From: Salipaludibacillus daqingensis
GTDB lineage: Bacteria; Bacillota; Bacilli; Bacillales; Salisediminibacteriaceae
NCBI RefSeq assembly: GCF_029891575.1
Contig: NZ_JARZHF010000012.1
Coordinates: forward strand, 62,001-126,000
DNA: 64,000 nucleotides
Direction of reading: 5' to 3'
This document shows positions 9,854-17,479 of the stretch, one piece after another. A program made the translations under genes and the position numbers. The notes under the pieces are model-generated. The model was not told where the DNA came from. It made no database searches and was given only the letters and a program-made list of their open reading frames with translations. The first letter of the stretch is position 1, and each line of letters begins with the position of its first letter.

Positions 9854-10108
9854 CTAATCCATGATTTCCTGTTTTCGTTGAGCAATCTCCCTTGAAAATA
9901 ATTCTAATTGTTCTTTTTGGTGCTCTGAAGCTACTGTATACGCCTTGTTAATAATTTGATTCGCTTCATTTATTTCTTCTTCTGCCAACTTCACTTGATG
10001 ACCAAACTCCGGCGAGTATGGATCCATTTGATGAAACGCATCTTGCAATTGACTATAAGCTTGCTGCGCATTTTCAAACGCTTGACGTTTGTTTTTCTGA
10101 TAAGGCAT
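9854..10108 (-). CDS. Small soluble helical protein, unknown function
   Basis: 84 residues, glutamine- and glutamate-rich, almost certainly all helical (for example EEEINEANQIINKAYTVAS), with no membrane segment or cysteine. I do not recognise a family. The ATG at 10108 follows AAGGGGGAT at good spacing; an upstream GTG would overlap that site. The gene has its own strong terminator and lies between acnA and sspP, a place that holds no such gene in B. subtilis. Confidence 0.65.
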   Translation of the reverse strand: MPYQKNKRQAFENAQQAYSQLQDAFHQMDPYSPEFGHQVKLAEEEINEANQIINKAYTVASEHQKEQLELFSREIAQRKQEIMD

Positions 10109-10251
10109 CTCCACATCCCCCTTCTAAAACGATTATCGTAACCGGTACCCATTATGTGGATACGGATACTATAATGAACACTTCCTTAATAGTATGGTTT
10201 ATCGCTTCAAGAGTATGCTAACAATTGAAAACAGATTTTGAAAATGAGGGG

Positions 10252-10401
10252 GTGGAAGACATCGAAAAAAACACGTATAAAAGTCAACGACGTGCTAATC
10301 CAAAAGGAGGAAACGCGGATTCCGGTCAACCGAAACCGATGAAAGGGACACAACGAACGCGCAAACAACACCGAAAAGGACAAACGGATGGAGAAGGGTA
10401 A
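10252..10401 (+). CDS. sspP: Small acid-soluble spore protein P
   Basis: 49 residues, strongly basic. The core ANPKGGNADSGQPKPMKG followed by RTRKQH matches SspP (CotL) of Bacillus, a minor forespore protein. The start is odd: the GTG at 10252 abuts its own GAGGGG site, while the position with ideal spacing is an ATC codon four codons later. The C-terminal codons for DGEG-stop lie inside a perfect palindrome shared with the opposing selA gene, whose stop is two bases away. sspP also adjoins citB in B. subtilis. Confidence 0.75.
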   Translation: MEDIEKNTYKSQRRANPKGGNADSGQPKPMKGTQRTRKQHRKGQTDGEG

Positions 10402-10418
10402 ATTTACCCTTCTCCATC
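10387..10418. terminator. Perfect 32-bp palindrome joining sspP and selA 3' ends
   Basis: The two halves are exact reverse complements (half-site GATGGAGAAGGGTAAA), so RNA from either side folds into a 16-bp hairpin. It contains both stop codons and encodes DGEG-stop on both strands. There is no T-run on either side, so termination is plausible but not textbook. Confidence 0.75.
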
Positions 10419-11837
10419 ATGTTGATCTAATGATATCAATTGATCTTCTACATCTGTTAATTCGTCCGACGATACCGTCCGAAAATCAATAAATAAACGA
10501 TTCTCTTTAATTCTTGTGATCAATGGAATATTCCCTGTTCTGAGAAATGCTTCACAACGATTGACACTCAAATGTTCTTTTTCAACCGCTACTCCGTATG
10601 TCGGCAACTCTTCGATAGGCATCGTTCCACCGCCTACTTTTGAAACATCTTCTTCTTTACGAATGGATAACGTTTTAAACTGGACAGCCATTTTCTGTAT
10701 GAAATGATCCACTTCAAGAGAAATGTCATCTTTAGTTTTCAAAATATCTCGAACGGCAGGAATTTGCTTTACCTTTTCCGGTTCATAAACATAATCGTGT
10801 AACGTTGCCTCTAATGCTGCTAACGTCATTTTATCAACACGAAGCACCCGAGCTAACTGGTGTTTTTTAAGTTTAGAAATATATTCCTTTTTCCCAACGA
10901 TAATGCCTGCTTGAGGACCTCCTAATAATTTATCCCCACTAAACGAAATGATATCAGCACCATCAGCAATCGATTGTTTCACGACGGGTTCCTCGCCGAT
11001 TCCTTCATGAATGAACGGAAATAACGACCCACTTCCTAAGTCTTCGTAGACGATGACAGACGAATCATTTCTGTTGTCTCTAGCAATTTCTTTTAGTTGT
11101 TTCACCGACACATCAGACGTAAACCCAACGGCTTTGAAATTGCTCGTATGCACTTTCATAAACATTTTTGTTGCATCAGAAATGGCATTTTCATAATCGT
11201 ATGGATGCGTTTTATTTGTTGTTCCGACTTCCACAAGTGTCGCATCACTCTCTTCCATGATCGTAGATACACGGAAAGAACCACCGATTTCCACAAGTTC
11301 CCCTCTTGAAACTACAACTTCCGACCCTTTCGTTAATCCTCGCAAAACTAAGTACACAGCAGCTGCATTGTTGTTAACAACCATCGCAGCTTCCGCACCT
11401 GTTGCTTTAATCAAAAGATCCTCCAGCAAACTATGACGAGATCCTCGACTACCTGAATCAATGTCATATTCCAAATTAGAATAATATCTAGATGTTTGCA
11501 AAACCTGGTTCATCGCTTTTTCACTCAATCTTGCTCTTCCTAAGTTTGTGTGAAGAACGGTTCCTGTTCCATTAATGACTCTTCTTAAGTTAAATGGGTG
11601 ATAAGAACGAGTTCGGTTTTTGAGTTGATCAAATAGGTACTCGGTGAAATCTTCTCTTTCATAAGATTCAAATCCCGAAGCATCGATTTTAAGTTGTTCA
11701 CGGAGGTTATGTAGTTCTTCATTTATCCATTCTTTCCATTGTTTTAGAGGAATTTGACCTTGTTCGTGAATGGTCGTAAATTCCTCGGAGTCCATCATTT
11801 CATGAACAGGAGGCAATTTTCTAAAAAGGGTTTCCAT
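10404..11837 (-). CDS. selA: L-seryl-tRNA(Sec) selenium transferase
   Basis: About 477 residues, the family's usual size. A pyridoxal-phosphate enzyme that converts seryl-tRNA(Sec) to selenocysteyl-tRNA(Sec) with selenophosphate. The PLP lysine lies in SFSGDKLLGGPQAG. The N-terminal RRVINGTGTVLHTNLGRA block and the ATGAEAAMVVNNNAAAVYL block are diagnostic of SelA. Two ATG codons are adjacent; the second (11837) has the better spacing from AGGAGG. It partners selB, selD and selC within 7 kb. Transcribed toward sspP and ending in the shared palindrome. Confidence 0.97.
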   Translation of the reverse strand: METLFRKLPPVHEMMDSEEFTTIHEQGQIPLKQWKEWINEELHNLREQLKIDASGFESYEREDFTEYLFDQLKNRTRSYHPFNLRRVINGTGTVLHTNLGRARLSEKAMNQVLQTSRYYSNLEYDIDSGSRGSRHSLLEDLLIKATGAEAAMVVNNNAAAVYLVLRGLTKGSEVVVSRGELVEIGGSFRVSTIMEESDATLVEVGTTNKTHPYDYENAISDATKMFMKVHTSNFKAVGFTSDVSVKQLKEIARDNRNDSSVIVYEDLGSGSLFPFIHEGIGEEPVVKQSIADGADIISFSGDKLLGGPQAGIIVGKKEYISKLKKHQLARVLRVDKMTLAALEATLHDYVYEPEKVKQIPAVRDILKTKDDISLEVDHFIQKMAVQFKTLSIRKEEDVSKVGGGTMPIEELPTYGVAVEKEHLSVNRCEAFLRTGNIPLITRIKENRLFIDFRTVSSDELTDVEDQLISLDQHDGEG

Positions 11838-12141
11838 CATCTTCCTCCTTTCTGATAATTGGTATATTAACGCTCAGACACTTCTATTAATTTCCATTTA
11901 TAAAACTTGTATGCATTGGTCATTCTAATTAGTGAGGAAGGTCAATAACCTTCTTCAACGAGTGAATGATATTGTTTTTGTACAGGATTCGTTGATATAA
12001 CCTTGAGGGGTGGTACGCTTGGCCTACTAACGTAGCAAGAAAAGCAGAAACATCAGTAAAGGAAGTAAAAACGAAAGTAATGAGGTGTTAACAAAAGATA
12101 AACATCGACTTTACCCTAGAAGAAAGACACATTCACTCGAG
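11838..12141. other. Non-coding interval upstream of selA
   Basis: No gene with an acceptable start and family resemblance is visible. A plus-strand reading from about 11965 with an in-frame TGA was considered and rejected. The interval should hold the selA promoter, which I could not assign. Confidence 0.4.
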
Positions 12142-12172
12142 AAAAAGGTGGTCCTTGGAGACCACCTTTTTC
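12142..12172. terminator. Strong bidirectional hairpin
   Basis: AAAAAGGTGGTC pairs with GACCACCTTTTT around a short loop. It follows the 45-residue membrane peptide gene on the minus strand. Confidence 0.85.
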
Positions 12173-12182
12173 ATATGTACCT

Positions 12183-12320
12183 TTATTCACCTTTGCCAAA
12201 TGTTTCACGCTCTCGTGCAATCTCTTGTTGATCTTTGTAATCTTTTGCAAAACCAGCAGCATAAATAGCTAGTCCAATTCCTAAACCAATCCCCAAACCT
12301 TTAAAAAATTTCTTTAACAT
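12183..12320 (-). CDS. Small single-pass membrane protein, unknown
   Basis: 45 residues. After a basic start (MLKKFFK) comes a glycine-rich membrane helix (GLGIGLGIGLAIYAAGF), then a charged tail ending ERETFGKGE. GGGGGAGA precedes the ATG at suitable spacing and a strong terminator follows the stop, so this is a real transcription unit. Family not recognised. It lies inside the selenium locus between selA and the Rdx selenoprotein gene, but nothing in the sequence ties it to selenium. Confidence 0.65.
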   Translation of the reverse strand: MLKKFFKGLGIGLGIGLAIYAAGFAKDYKDQQEIARERETFGKGE

Positions 12321-12403
12321 TTCGGTCTCCCCCTTCGATACATAAATAAAAACGATTATCTCTTATTATTATACAAAAGTTGCAAGCAGATGAAAACACC
12401 AAA

Positions 12404-12448
12404 AGAGATGTCTCAAAAGTTTCAGCAATTTCTTTTAAGACATCCCAT
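12404..12448 (-). terminator. Terminator of the Rdx selenoprotein gene
   Basis: On the minus strand GATGTCTTAAAAG pairs with CTTTTGAGACATC with one mismatch, followed by TCTTTTGG. Confidence 0.6.
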
Positions 12449-12519
12449 CCCCATTTTCATGTTAAAAACGATTTGAATATAATCGATATTCCACTCGTCA
12501 ATCCCTATTATAAAGCTTT

Positions 12520-12768
12520 CTAACCATAATTTTTGATTGATTCGATTTCATTAATCAGTTCTTTATGATCAGGGAATCGATCTGTCTCCCATTTAGAGAA
12601 TATTTTCTTCCCATTTACAGAGACTTCGAAAACACCGCCTGAACTAGGAATTAATTTCATCTCTTCAATATCCGTTCTTAAATCTTCAAACACGTCTTCT
12701 GCGAAACTCGCAGCTTTAGGCGCATAATTTCACTGCATGCAAAATTCTACGGTGATGTTCAATTTCAT
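12520..12768 (-). CDS. Rdx (SelW/SelT/SelH) family selenoprotein, Sec at codon 13
   Basis: 82 residues when the in-frame TGA at 12730-12732 is read as selenocysteine. The protein starts MKLNITVEFCMQU, giving the C-x-x-U redox motif at residues 10-13 directly after a beta strand, as in SelW-like thioredoxin-fold proteins. The family's second block follows as GGVFEVSVNGKKIFSKWETD, then a terminal helix. AAAGGAG lies nine bases before the ATG. Downstream of the TGA a hairpin with a GUU loop forms the likely SECIS. Normal calling stops at codon 12 and misses the gene. It is divergent from selD. Exact redox partner unknown. Confidence 0.9.
12699..12713 (-). promoter_or_regulatory. SECIS hairpin of the Rdx gene
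   Basis: On the minus strand CTGCGA-GTT-TCGCAG forms a six-pair stem with a GUU loop, the loop starting 23 bases after the UGA. Bacterial SECIS elements sit in this window and carry G-U in the apical loop for SelB recognition. Confidence 0.75.
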
Positions 12769-12893
12769 TATAAAAAACTCCTTTGTGAAAGTTTTGTGAA
12801 TTTTTTGTACGTTGACTTACATTTTAAAAGATCATTTGTCGAAGGTCAATGAAAAGGTTTATAATGGATGATAGTAAAGGAGGTGCTTACAGT

Positions 12894-13958
12894 ATGGTAA
12901 AAAATATATTTTCTTCTAACAAACGTTTAACATCAATGACAAAAAAAGCCGGTTGAGGATGCAAAATTGGTCCTGATGACCTGGCGCAAGTTTTGCGTCA
13001 TTTACCTTCTAAAGATGAAGATGAGCGACTCCTTGTTGGATTAGATACATCAGATGATGGCGGCGTCTATCAATTAACAGACGACATTGCATTAGTGCAA
13101 ACGGTCGATTACTTTACACCTATCGTAGATGACCCATATATGTTTGGCCAAATTGCAGCGGCCAATGCGCTAAGTGATGTTTATGCCATGGGTGGAGAAC
13201 CGAAAACGGTTTTAAATATCGTTGGGTTTCCAATTAAAAAGCTTTCCCATGAAATTCTAGCTCAAATTTTAAAAGGGGCATCTGATAAAACGAAAGAAGC
13301 AGGTGCTGTTATTGCTGGAGGCCATTCCATTGATGATCAAGAGCCAAAATTTGGATTAAGTTGCACAGGAATTGTCCATCCAGACAGAATTTTTAAAAAT
13401 GTCGGTGCCAAACCAGGTGACAAATTAGTCTTAACGAAACCACTTGGTGTAGGCATTTTAACGACCGCTATTAAATTCGGAAAAGCTTCTGAACAAGAAG
13501 AAGAAGCTTCTACGAACACGATGGCAACACTAAATAAAGTGGCAGCGGAAGTTCTAAAAAGCTACCATCCTCATGCTGTGACAGACGTAACGGGCTTTGG
13601 TTTGCTTGGTCATGGTTACGAAATGGCAAGTGGCAGCGACGTTAGTTTTGACATTAGCTATGGCAGTGTTCCATTGATCGATGGAACATTAAAACATGCC
13701 AAAGGCGGTGTCATCCCTGGTGGCGCTAGAGATAACCATGCTTGGTTAAGCCCAAACATTACGTACGATTCATCTTTGAAAAAGCACGATCAGCTAATTC
13801 TTTGCGATTCGATTACGAGTGGCGGATTATTAATTAGTCTTCCAGCAGAAGAAGTCGATGGGTACATTAATGAAATGAACGAAAAAGCACCCTTTGCCGC
13901 TGTTGTCATAGGTGATGTTACAGAGAAAAAAGAGAAAGACATTTATGTTTCGAAATAG
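12894..13958 (+). CDS. selD: Selenophosphate synthase, itself a selenoprotein (Sec at codon 21)
   Basis: 354 residues with the TGA at 12954-12956 read as Sec. Makes selenophosphate, the selenium donor for SelA and MnmH, from selenide and ATP. The ATG at 12894 follows AAAGGAGGTG by eight bases. The glycine-rich start reads AGUGCKIGPDDL, with Sec in place of the catalytic Cys found in many SelD. Further SelD blocks include LVGLDTSDDGGVYQL, TVDYFTPIVDDPYMFGQIAAANALSDVYAMGG and TDVTGFGLLGHG. If the TGA is treated as a stop, callers start at an internal codon and lose the active site. A terminator separates it from the LysR gene. Confidence 0.96.
12982..13000 (+). promoter_or_regulatory. SECIS hairpin of selD
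   Basis: TGGCGCAA-GTT-TTGCGTCA forms an eight-pair stem (one G-U) with a GUU loop, the loop starting 26 bases from the stem-side context and about 34 bases after the UGA. Same apical triplet as in the Rdx SECIS. Confidence 0.8.
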
Positions 13959-13964
13959 AAAGAC

Positions 13965-13993
13965 AAAAGGTCGCACGTTTGCGACCTTTTTCT
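13965..13993 (+). terminator. Terminator after selD
   Basis: AAAAGGTCGCA pairs perfectly with TGCGACCTTTT and is followed by T residues, lying between selD and the LysR gene. Confidence 0.85.
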
Positions 13994-14026
13994 TTCGATT
14001 TTGGATGGACAGGAGGAGTCAATTCA

Positions 14027-14902
14027 ATGAACGTCAAACGGTTGGAAACGTTTATTACGTTAATAGAAACGAAAAGTTTTTCTAAAACAGCACAAAAACT
14101 AAACATGACACAACCTGCAGTAAGTCAACAACTGAAGTTATTCGAAAAAGAAATGGGTACGGCCTTGCTAGATCGCGAACGTTTCACGTTAACCAAAACC
14201 GGTGAAATTGTTCTTACAAAAGGCCGAGAAATCGTTCAGTCTATTGAAAATATGCAGACAGAAGTGAAATTAGCTGATCACCAAATTGCTGGATTATTGA
14301 AGTTGGGGGCTAGCACCGTAGCTAGTACGCATTTAATACCTCGTTTATTAGCATCGGTGACACAAAAACATCCGTCCCTTCGCTTTCATATTCAAGTAGC
14401 AGATACGATGCAAATGATTAAAAAAGTTTACGACGGCGATTGTGACTTAGCGATTGTAGGCACGGATAAAGTTGATCATTCATTCGTTTCACACCCCGTT
14501 TATACCGATCGTTTCGTCTTGATTGCTTCTCCTGAGTGGAATATAGAATCTGACATGGAATCTATCGTAAAAAAACCGTTTATTTCACGGGAAAAAACAA
14601 GCGGAACGCAACATGAAGTAGAGAAATTATTAAAAAGAGAAAAAATTTCAATAAATGAGATGAACAGCATCGCAACGGTACAAGATACGGAAGCGGTTAT
14701 TGCTTTTGTAGAAAACGGATTAGGCATATCAATCATTTCTCAATTATCTGGATCAAAGGCGATCGAAGAAAAAAGAGTACAGGTTGTTCATATGTTTGAC
14801 TCCACAAGAACCTTCTCTCTCATTTATCATCGGAACAATGAAAATGATCCAGTTATTCAAGCAGTAAAAACCATCTGTAACACAAACTGGGACGGAAATT
14901 AA
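14027..14902 (+). CDS. LysR-type regulator in the selenium locus
   Basis: 291 residues. An N-terminal winged helix (MNVKRLETFITLIETKSFSKTAQ..., recognition segment LNMTQPAVSQQLKLFE) is followed by a periplasmic-binding-type effector domain (LKLGASTVASTHLIPRLLASV). The ATG at 14027 follows AGGAGGAG. Resemblance is to the CysL/YwfK branch. A LysR subgroup is commonly found beside selD/selA genes in Firmicutes, and the position here suits that role, but the regulated genes and ligand are unknown. Its last codons lie in a perfect 34-bp palindrome. Confidence 0.88.
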   Translation: MNVKRLETFITLIETKSFSKTAQKLNMTQPAVSQQLKLFEKEMGTALLDRERFTLTKTGEIVLTKGREIVQSIENMQTEVKLADHQIAGLLKLGASTVASTHLIPRLLASVTQKHPSLRFHIQVADTMQMIKKVYDGDCDLAIVGTDKVDHSFVSHPVYTDRFVLIASPEWNIESDMESIVKKPFISREKTSGTQHEVEKLLKREKISINEMNSIATVQDTEAVIAFVENGLGISIISQLSGSKAIEEKRVQVVHMFDSTRTFSLIYHRNNENDPVIQAVKTICNTNWDGN

Positions 14903-14917
14903 TTTCCGTCCCAGTTT
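14884..14917. terminator. Perfect 34-bp palindrome at the 3' end of the LysR gene
   Basis: Half-site AAACTGGGACGGAAATT is followed by its exact reverse complement and contains the stop codon. Can form a 17-bp hairpin in RNA from either strand. T content after it is modest. Confidence 0.75.
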
Positions 14918-15004
14918 GGTTCTGCTAGTATTCTGTGTTGAATTTGAAAAGTCAAAATACTTTAACATAGCCTTTTATTTCAGTTTTCGTCAACTATTAT
15001 TCTC

Positions 15005-16903
15005 TTAATACTCCGGCTTCTTAAGCCACACCCGCTCATTATCTTCTCGTTTCGTAAAACCTGATTGATCAATTTTCTCCATCATCGGAACTAAATATTT
15101 CCGAGTTAGACCAAGGACCTGTTTCGCGTCTTGTAATGTGAATCGGTCTTCTGTTTGTTCATATAAATCATTCATTGCTTGCCTAAACGATGAAACAGAT
15201 AGTAAGTGTTTCTCATCCATTTCCATCACTCGTTTTTGTCGGATAAGAAAATGCTTTAACTCTTGTGCCCATTGTTCAGGAAGTCCGGCTCTTTCCACAA
15301 TCATTGCTATAGGTTCAACCTCTAATCCTTGTTTCATTAACGTCTCTTCCACTTGCTTCATTCGCTTTTCCCATTGCTTTGGATATCCAGGTTCAAATGT
15401 CACGGAAGCAACTGCAGAACCGCTTTTCTTAAATTGCTTATCACGGATGCCTTTATCGATGACAGAAGATGCCACTTCTTTTCCATAAGAGGCTAAGTCT
15501 TGCTTTAATTGTGCTAATTCCATTCCATCTCGAAGGGGATATTCCTTGTGATATGTGAGCAATTCTTCTTCGATGATTTCTAACATTTCTTCGTAAGTCA
15601 TCGCTAAAACATAGTTCTCGCCGAAACGTAATAATGTTTCCTCTTCTAAAAGAGGGGCAACAAACTCTGTAAACTCTTCATCGGATAACGACAACTCTGC
15701 ACACGCTTCTTTTTTCGATAATGATTTCTTTAATTTTAATAAGTCCATCAGTCTTTCCGTTGGAGATCCTTCTTTTTTTCGCTCCAATTTTTCAATCGTT
15801 TCTTCCCCGAATTTATAACGATCTCCTTGTGGATCAATGACAATTCCACCGCCTATCGTCTCCATTGGTGAAGGCCGGCGCAAAATAAATCGATCCCCAC
15901 GCTTTGTCACAACTGGATCATCAAGACGAAGCTGACAGAGAACGTTTTTATCATCTGTTAATTCATTTCGATCGAAAAAGACAATTTTCCCGTAAACTTC
16001 CGCAGTGCCAATATGTAATTTAATATAACCTCTTTGTTTCACCGGGTATTTCAATTGATCAACCGTGTCTAACGAAATATCGATTGTATTCGTTGTACTA
16101 TAATGTTGAGTTGACACAAGAACATCACCGCGACTTAGTTCATGTTTGGACACGCCACCTAAGTTGATAGCAACCCTTTGCCCTGCTCTCCCTGATTTTT
16201 GGGCTTCATGATGCACTTGAAGTTGCCTTGCACGGACTTTCTTTTTTTGCGGAAGAATTTCCAACGTATCTCCTTCATGCACTTCCCCTTCATAAACGGT
16301 TCCACGGACGACCGTCCCTTGGCCATGAACTGTAAATACTTGGTCAATGGGCAGACGAAACGCTCCTTTGGAATTTTTCATTGGGATCGTAGACAATCGG
16401 CGCTTGATCTCCTCGCGCAACTCTGGAATCCCTTTTTGTGAAAGGCTATCAACAAAAAGTAATTCAGATCCTTCAAAAAACGTCCCTTCCACTTGATCAG
16501 AAATATCCGCTTCTATCAGTTCAATCATATCCTCTTCCACTTGATCCATTTTTGTGACAACAATGAGCCCTTGGTGAATCCCTAACAAGTTTAAGATATC
16601 CAAGTGCTCCACTGTTTGTGGCATGACCCCTTCATCCGCTGCAACAACGAGAATCACTAGGTCAATTCCTGCTACTCCTGCAATCATTTGTCTAATAAAT
16701 TTCTCATGCCCAGGCACATCAATGACCGATACTTGCGAGTCATCGTCCAATTTCAATGGTGCGTACCCTAATTCAATGGATATCGATCGTTCCTTTTCTT
16801 CTTTTAAACGATCTGTATCTATGTTTGTTAATGCTTTTGTTAACGTTGTTTTGCCGTGGTCGATATGCCCCGCCATACCAATCGTATAAAATCGTTTCGA
16901 CAT
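15005..16903 (-). CDS. selB: Selenocysteine-specific elongation factor
   Basis: About 632 residues. Delivers Sec-tRNA(Sec) to UGA codons marked by a SECIS hairpin. G-domain motifs are AGHIDHGKTT (P-loop), DVPGHEKF and TKMD, followed by EF-Tu-like domains 2 and 3 to about residue 350. The C-terminal third is a run of winged-helix modules that bind the SECIS RNA. The second of two adjacent ATG codons (16903) fits the GGAGGGG site better. Faces the LysR gene; selC lies upstream on the other strand. Confidence 0.97.
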   Translation of the reverse strand: MSKRFYTIGMAGHIDHGKTTLTKALTNIDTDRLKEEKERSISIELGYAPLKLDDDSQVSVIDVPGHEKFIRQMIAGVAGIDLVILVVAADEGVMPQTVEHLDILNLLGIHQGLIVVTKMDQVEEDMIELIEADISDQVEGTFFEGSELLFVDSLSQKGIPELREEIKRRLSTIPMKNSKGAFRLPIDQVFTVHGQGTVVRGTVYEGEVHEGDTLEILPQKKKVRARQLQVHHEAQKSGRAGQRVAINLGGVSKHELSRGDVLVSTQHYSTTNTIDISLDTVDQLKYPVKQRGYIKLHIGTAEVYGKIVFFDRNELTDDKNVLCQLRLDDPVVTKRGDRFILRRPSPMETIGGGIVIDPQGDRYKFGEETIEKLERKKEGSPTERLMDLLKLKKSLSKKEACAELSLSDEEFTEFVAPLLEEETLLRFGENYVLAMTYEEMLEIIEEELLTYHKEYPLRDGMELAQLKQDLASYGKEVASSVIDKGIRDKQFKKSGSAVASVTFEPGYPKQWEKRMKQVEETLMKQGLEVEPIAMIVERAGLPEQWAQELKHFLIRQKRVMEMDEKHLLSVSSFRQAMNDLYEQTEDRFTLQDAKQVLGLTRKYLVPMMEKIDQSGFTKREDNERVWLKKPEY

Positions 16904-17092
16904 CATGACCCCTCCAATGATTTCCCTTTAAATTCAACGAATTCTTCATTTATTTTACCATACCAATGAAGTGAAATCTTTGCAGACACTTTTTCTGATC
17001 GTAAAAATATAATGAAGTCCTTTAAACCGAAGAACTATTAATCATGTTTTTAGCCATAAACGTTTAAGGGGGATTCATTTTAGTAAAAAAGG

Positions 17093-17121
17093 TTGCGAAG
17101 ATGTTATTTCACGATTATAAT
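17093..17121 (+). promoter_or_regulatory. Promoter of selC
   Basis: TTGCGA at 17093-17098 and TATAAT at 17116-17121 are separated by 17 bases and lie about 21 bases before the tRNA 5' end. Confidence 0.7.
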
Positions 17122-17142
17122 TAACTATGTTCTTAAAACTAA

Positions 17143-17239
17143 GGGGCCGGATGTGTAGCTGGTGCTTGCCGAGGTCTTCAAAACCTTCAGGGAGGCGCGT
17201 GCCGTCTCCGGTGGGTTCGATTCCCACACGGTCCCGCCA
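17143..17239 (+). tRNA. selC: tRNA-Sec (anticodon TCA)
   Basis: A 97-nt tRNA, long as expected for tRNA-Sec, with encoded CCA. The acceptor strand GGGGCCGG pairs with ACGGTCCC over seven pairs including G-U, plus an eighth G-A position, consistent with the extended Sec acceptor. The anticodon arm GAGGT-CTTCAAA-ACCTT carries TCA. A long variable arm (GGGAGGC/GCCGTCTCC) and T-arm GTGGG-TTCGATT-CCCAC follow. Discriminator base is G. Reads UGA as Sec with SelA/SelB encoded next door. Confidence 0.95.
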
Positions 17240-17267
17240 ATTTTAACTTTAAACGTGAAATTTTCTC

Positions 17268-17300
17268 AACCATCTATTCTAAACCATAGATGGTTTTTTT
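17268..17300 (+). terminator. Terminator of selC
   Basis: AACCATCTA pairs with TAGATGGTT, followed by a run of T. Confidence 0.85.
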
Positions 17301-17479
17301 ATGAATAAAAACAGTAATTAGTGCCATGAAAACTACGACTAGAGTAGTTAACTCAACTACAATTAAAAACATCGTGAAAGCCCCTTTTACTTCTACTATT
17401 TGTTCTCTCTCGTATAAAACCAAATTACTGTATGAAGAAATGTACTACTCATATAACACATATTTGTCTTATCACCTGT

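Noticed and set aside
11960-12100. Plus-strand reading with an in-frame TGA (MILFLYRIR-TGA-YNLEGWYAWPTN...) as another selenoprotein
   Set aside because: No ribosome site, no Cys or Thr motif next to the TGA, no hairpin in the SECIS window and no family resemblance.
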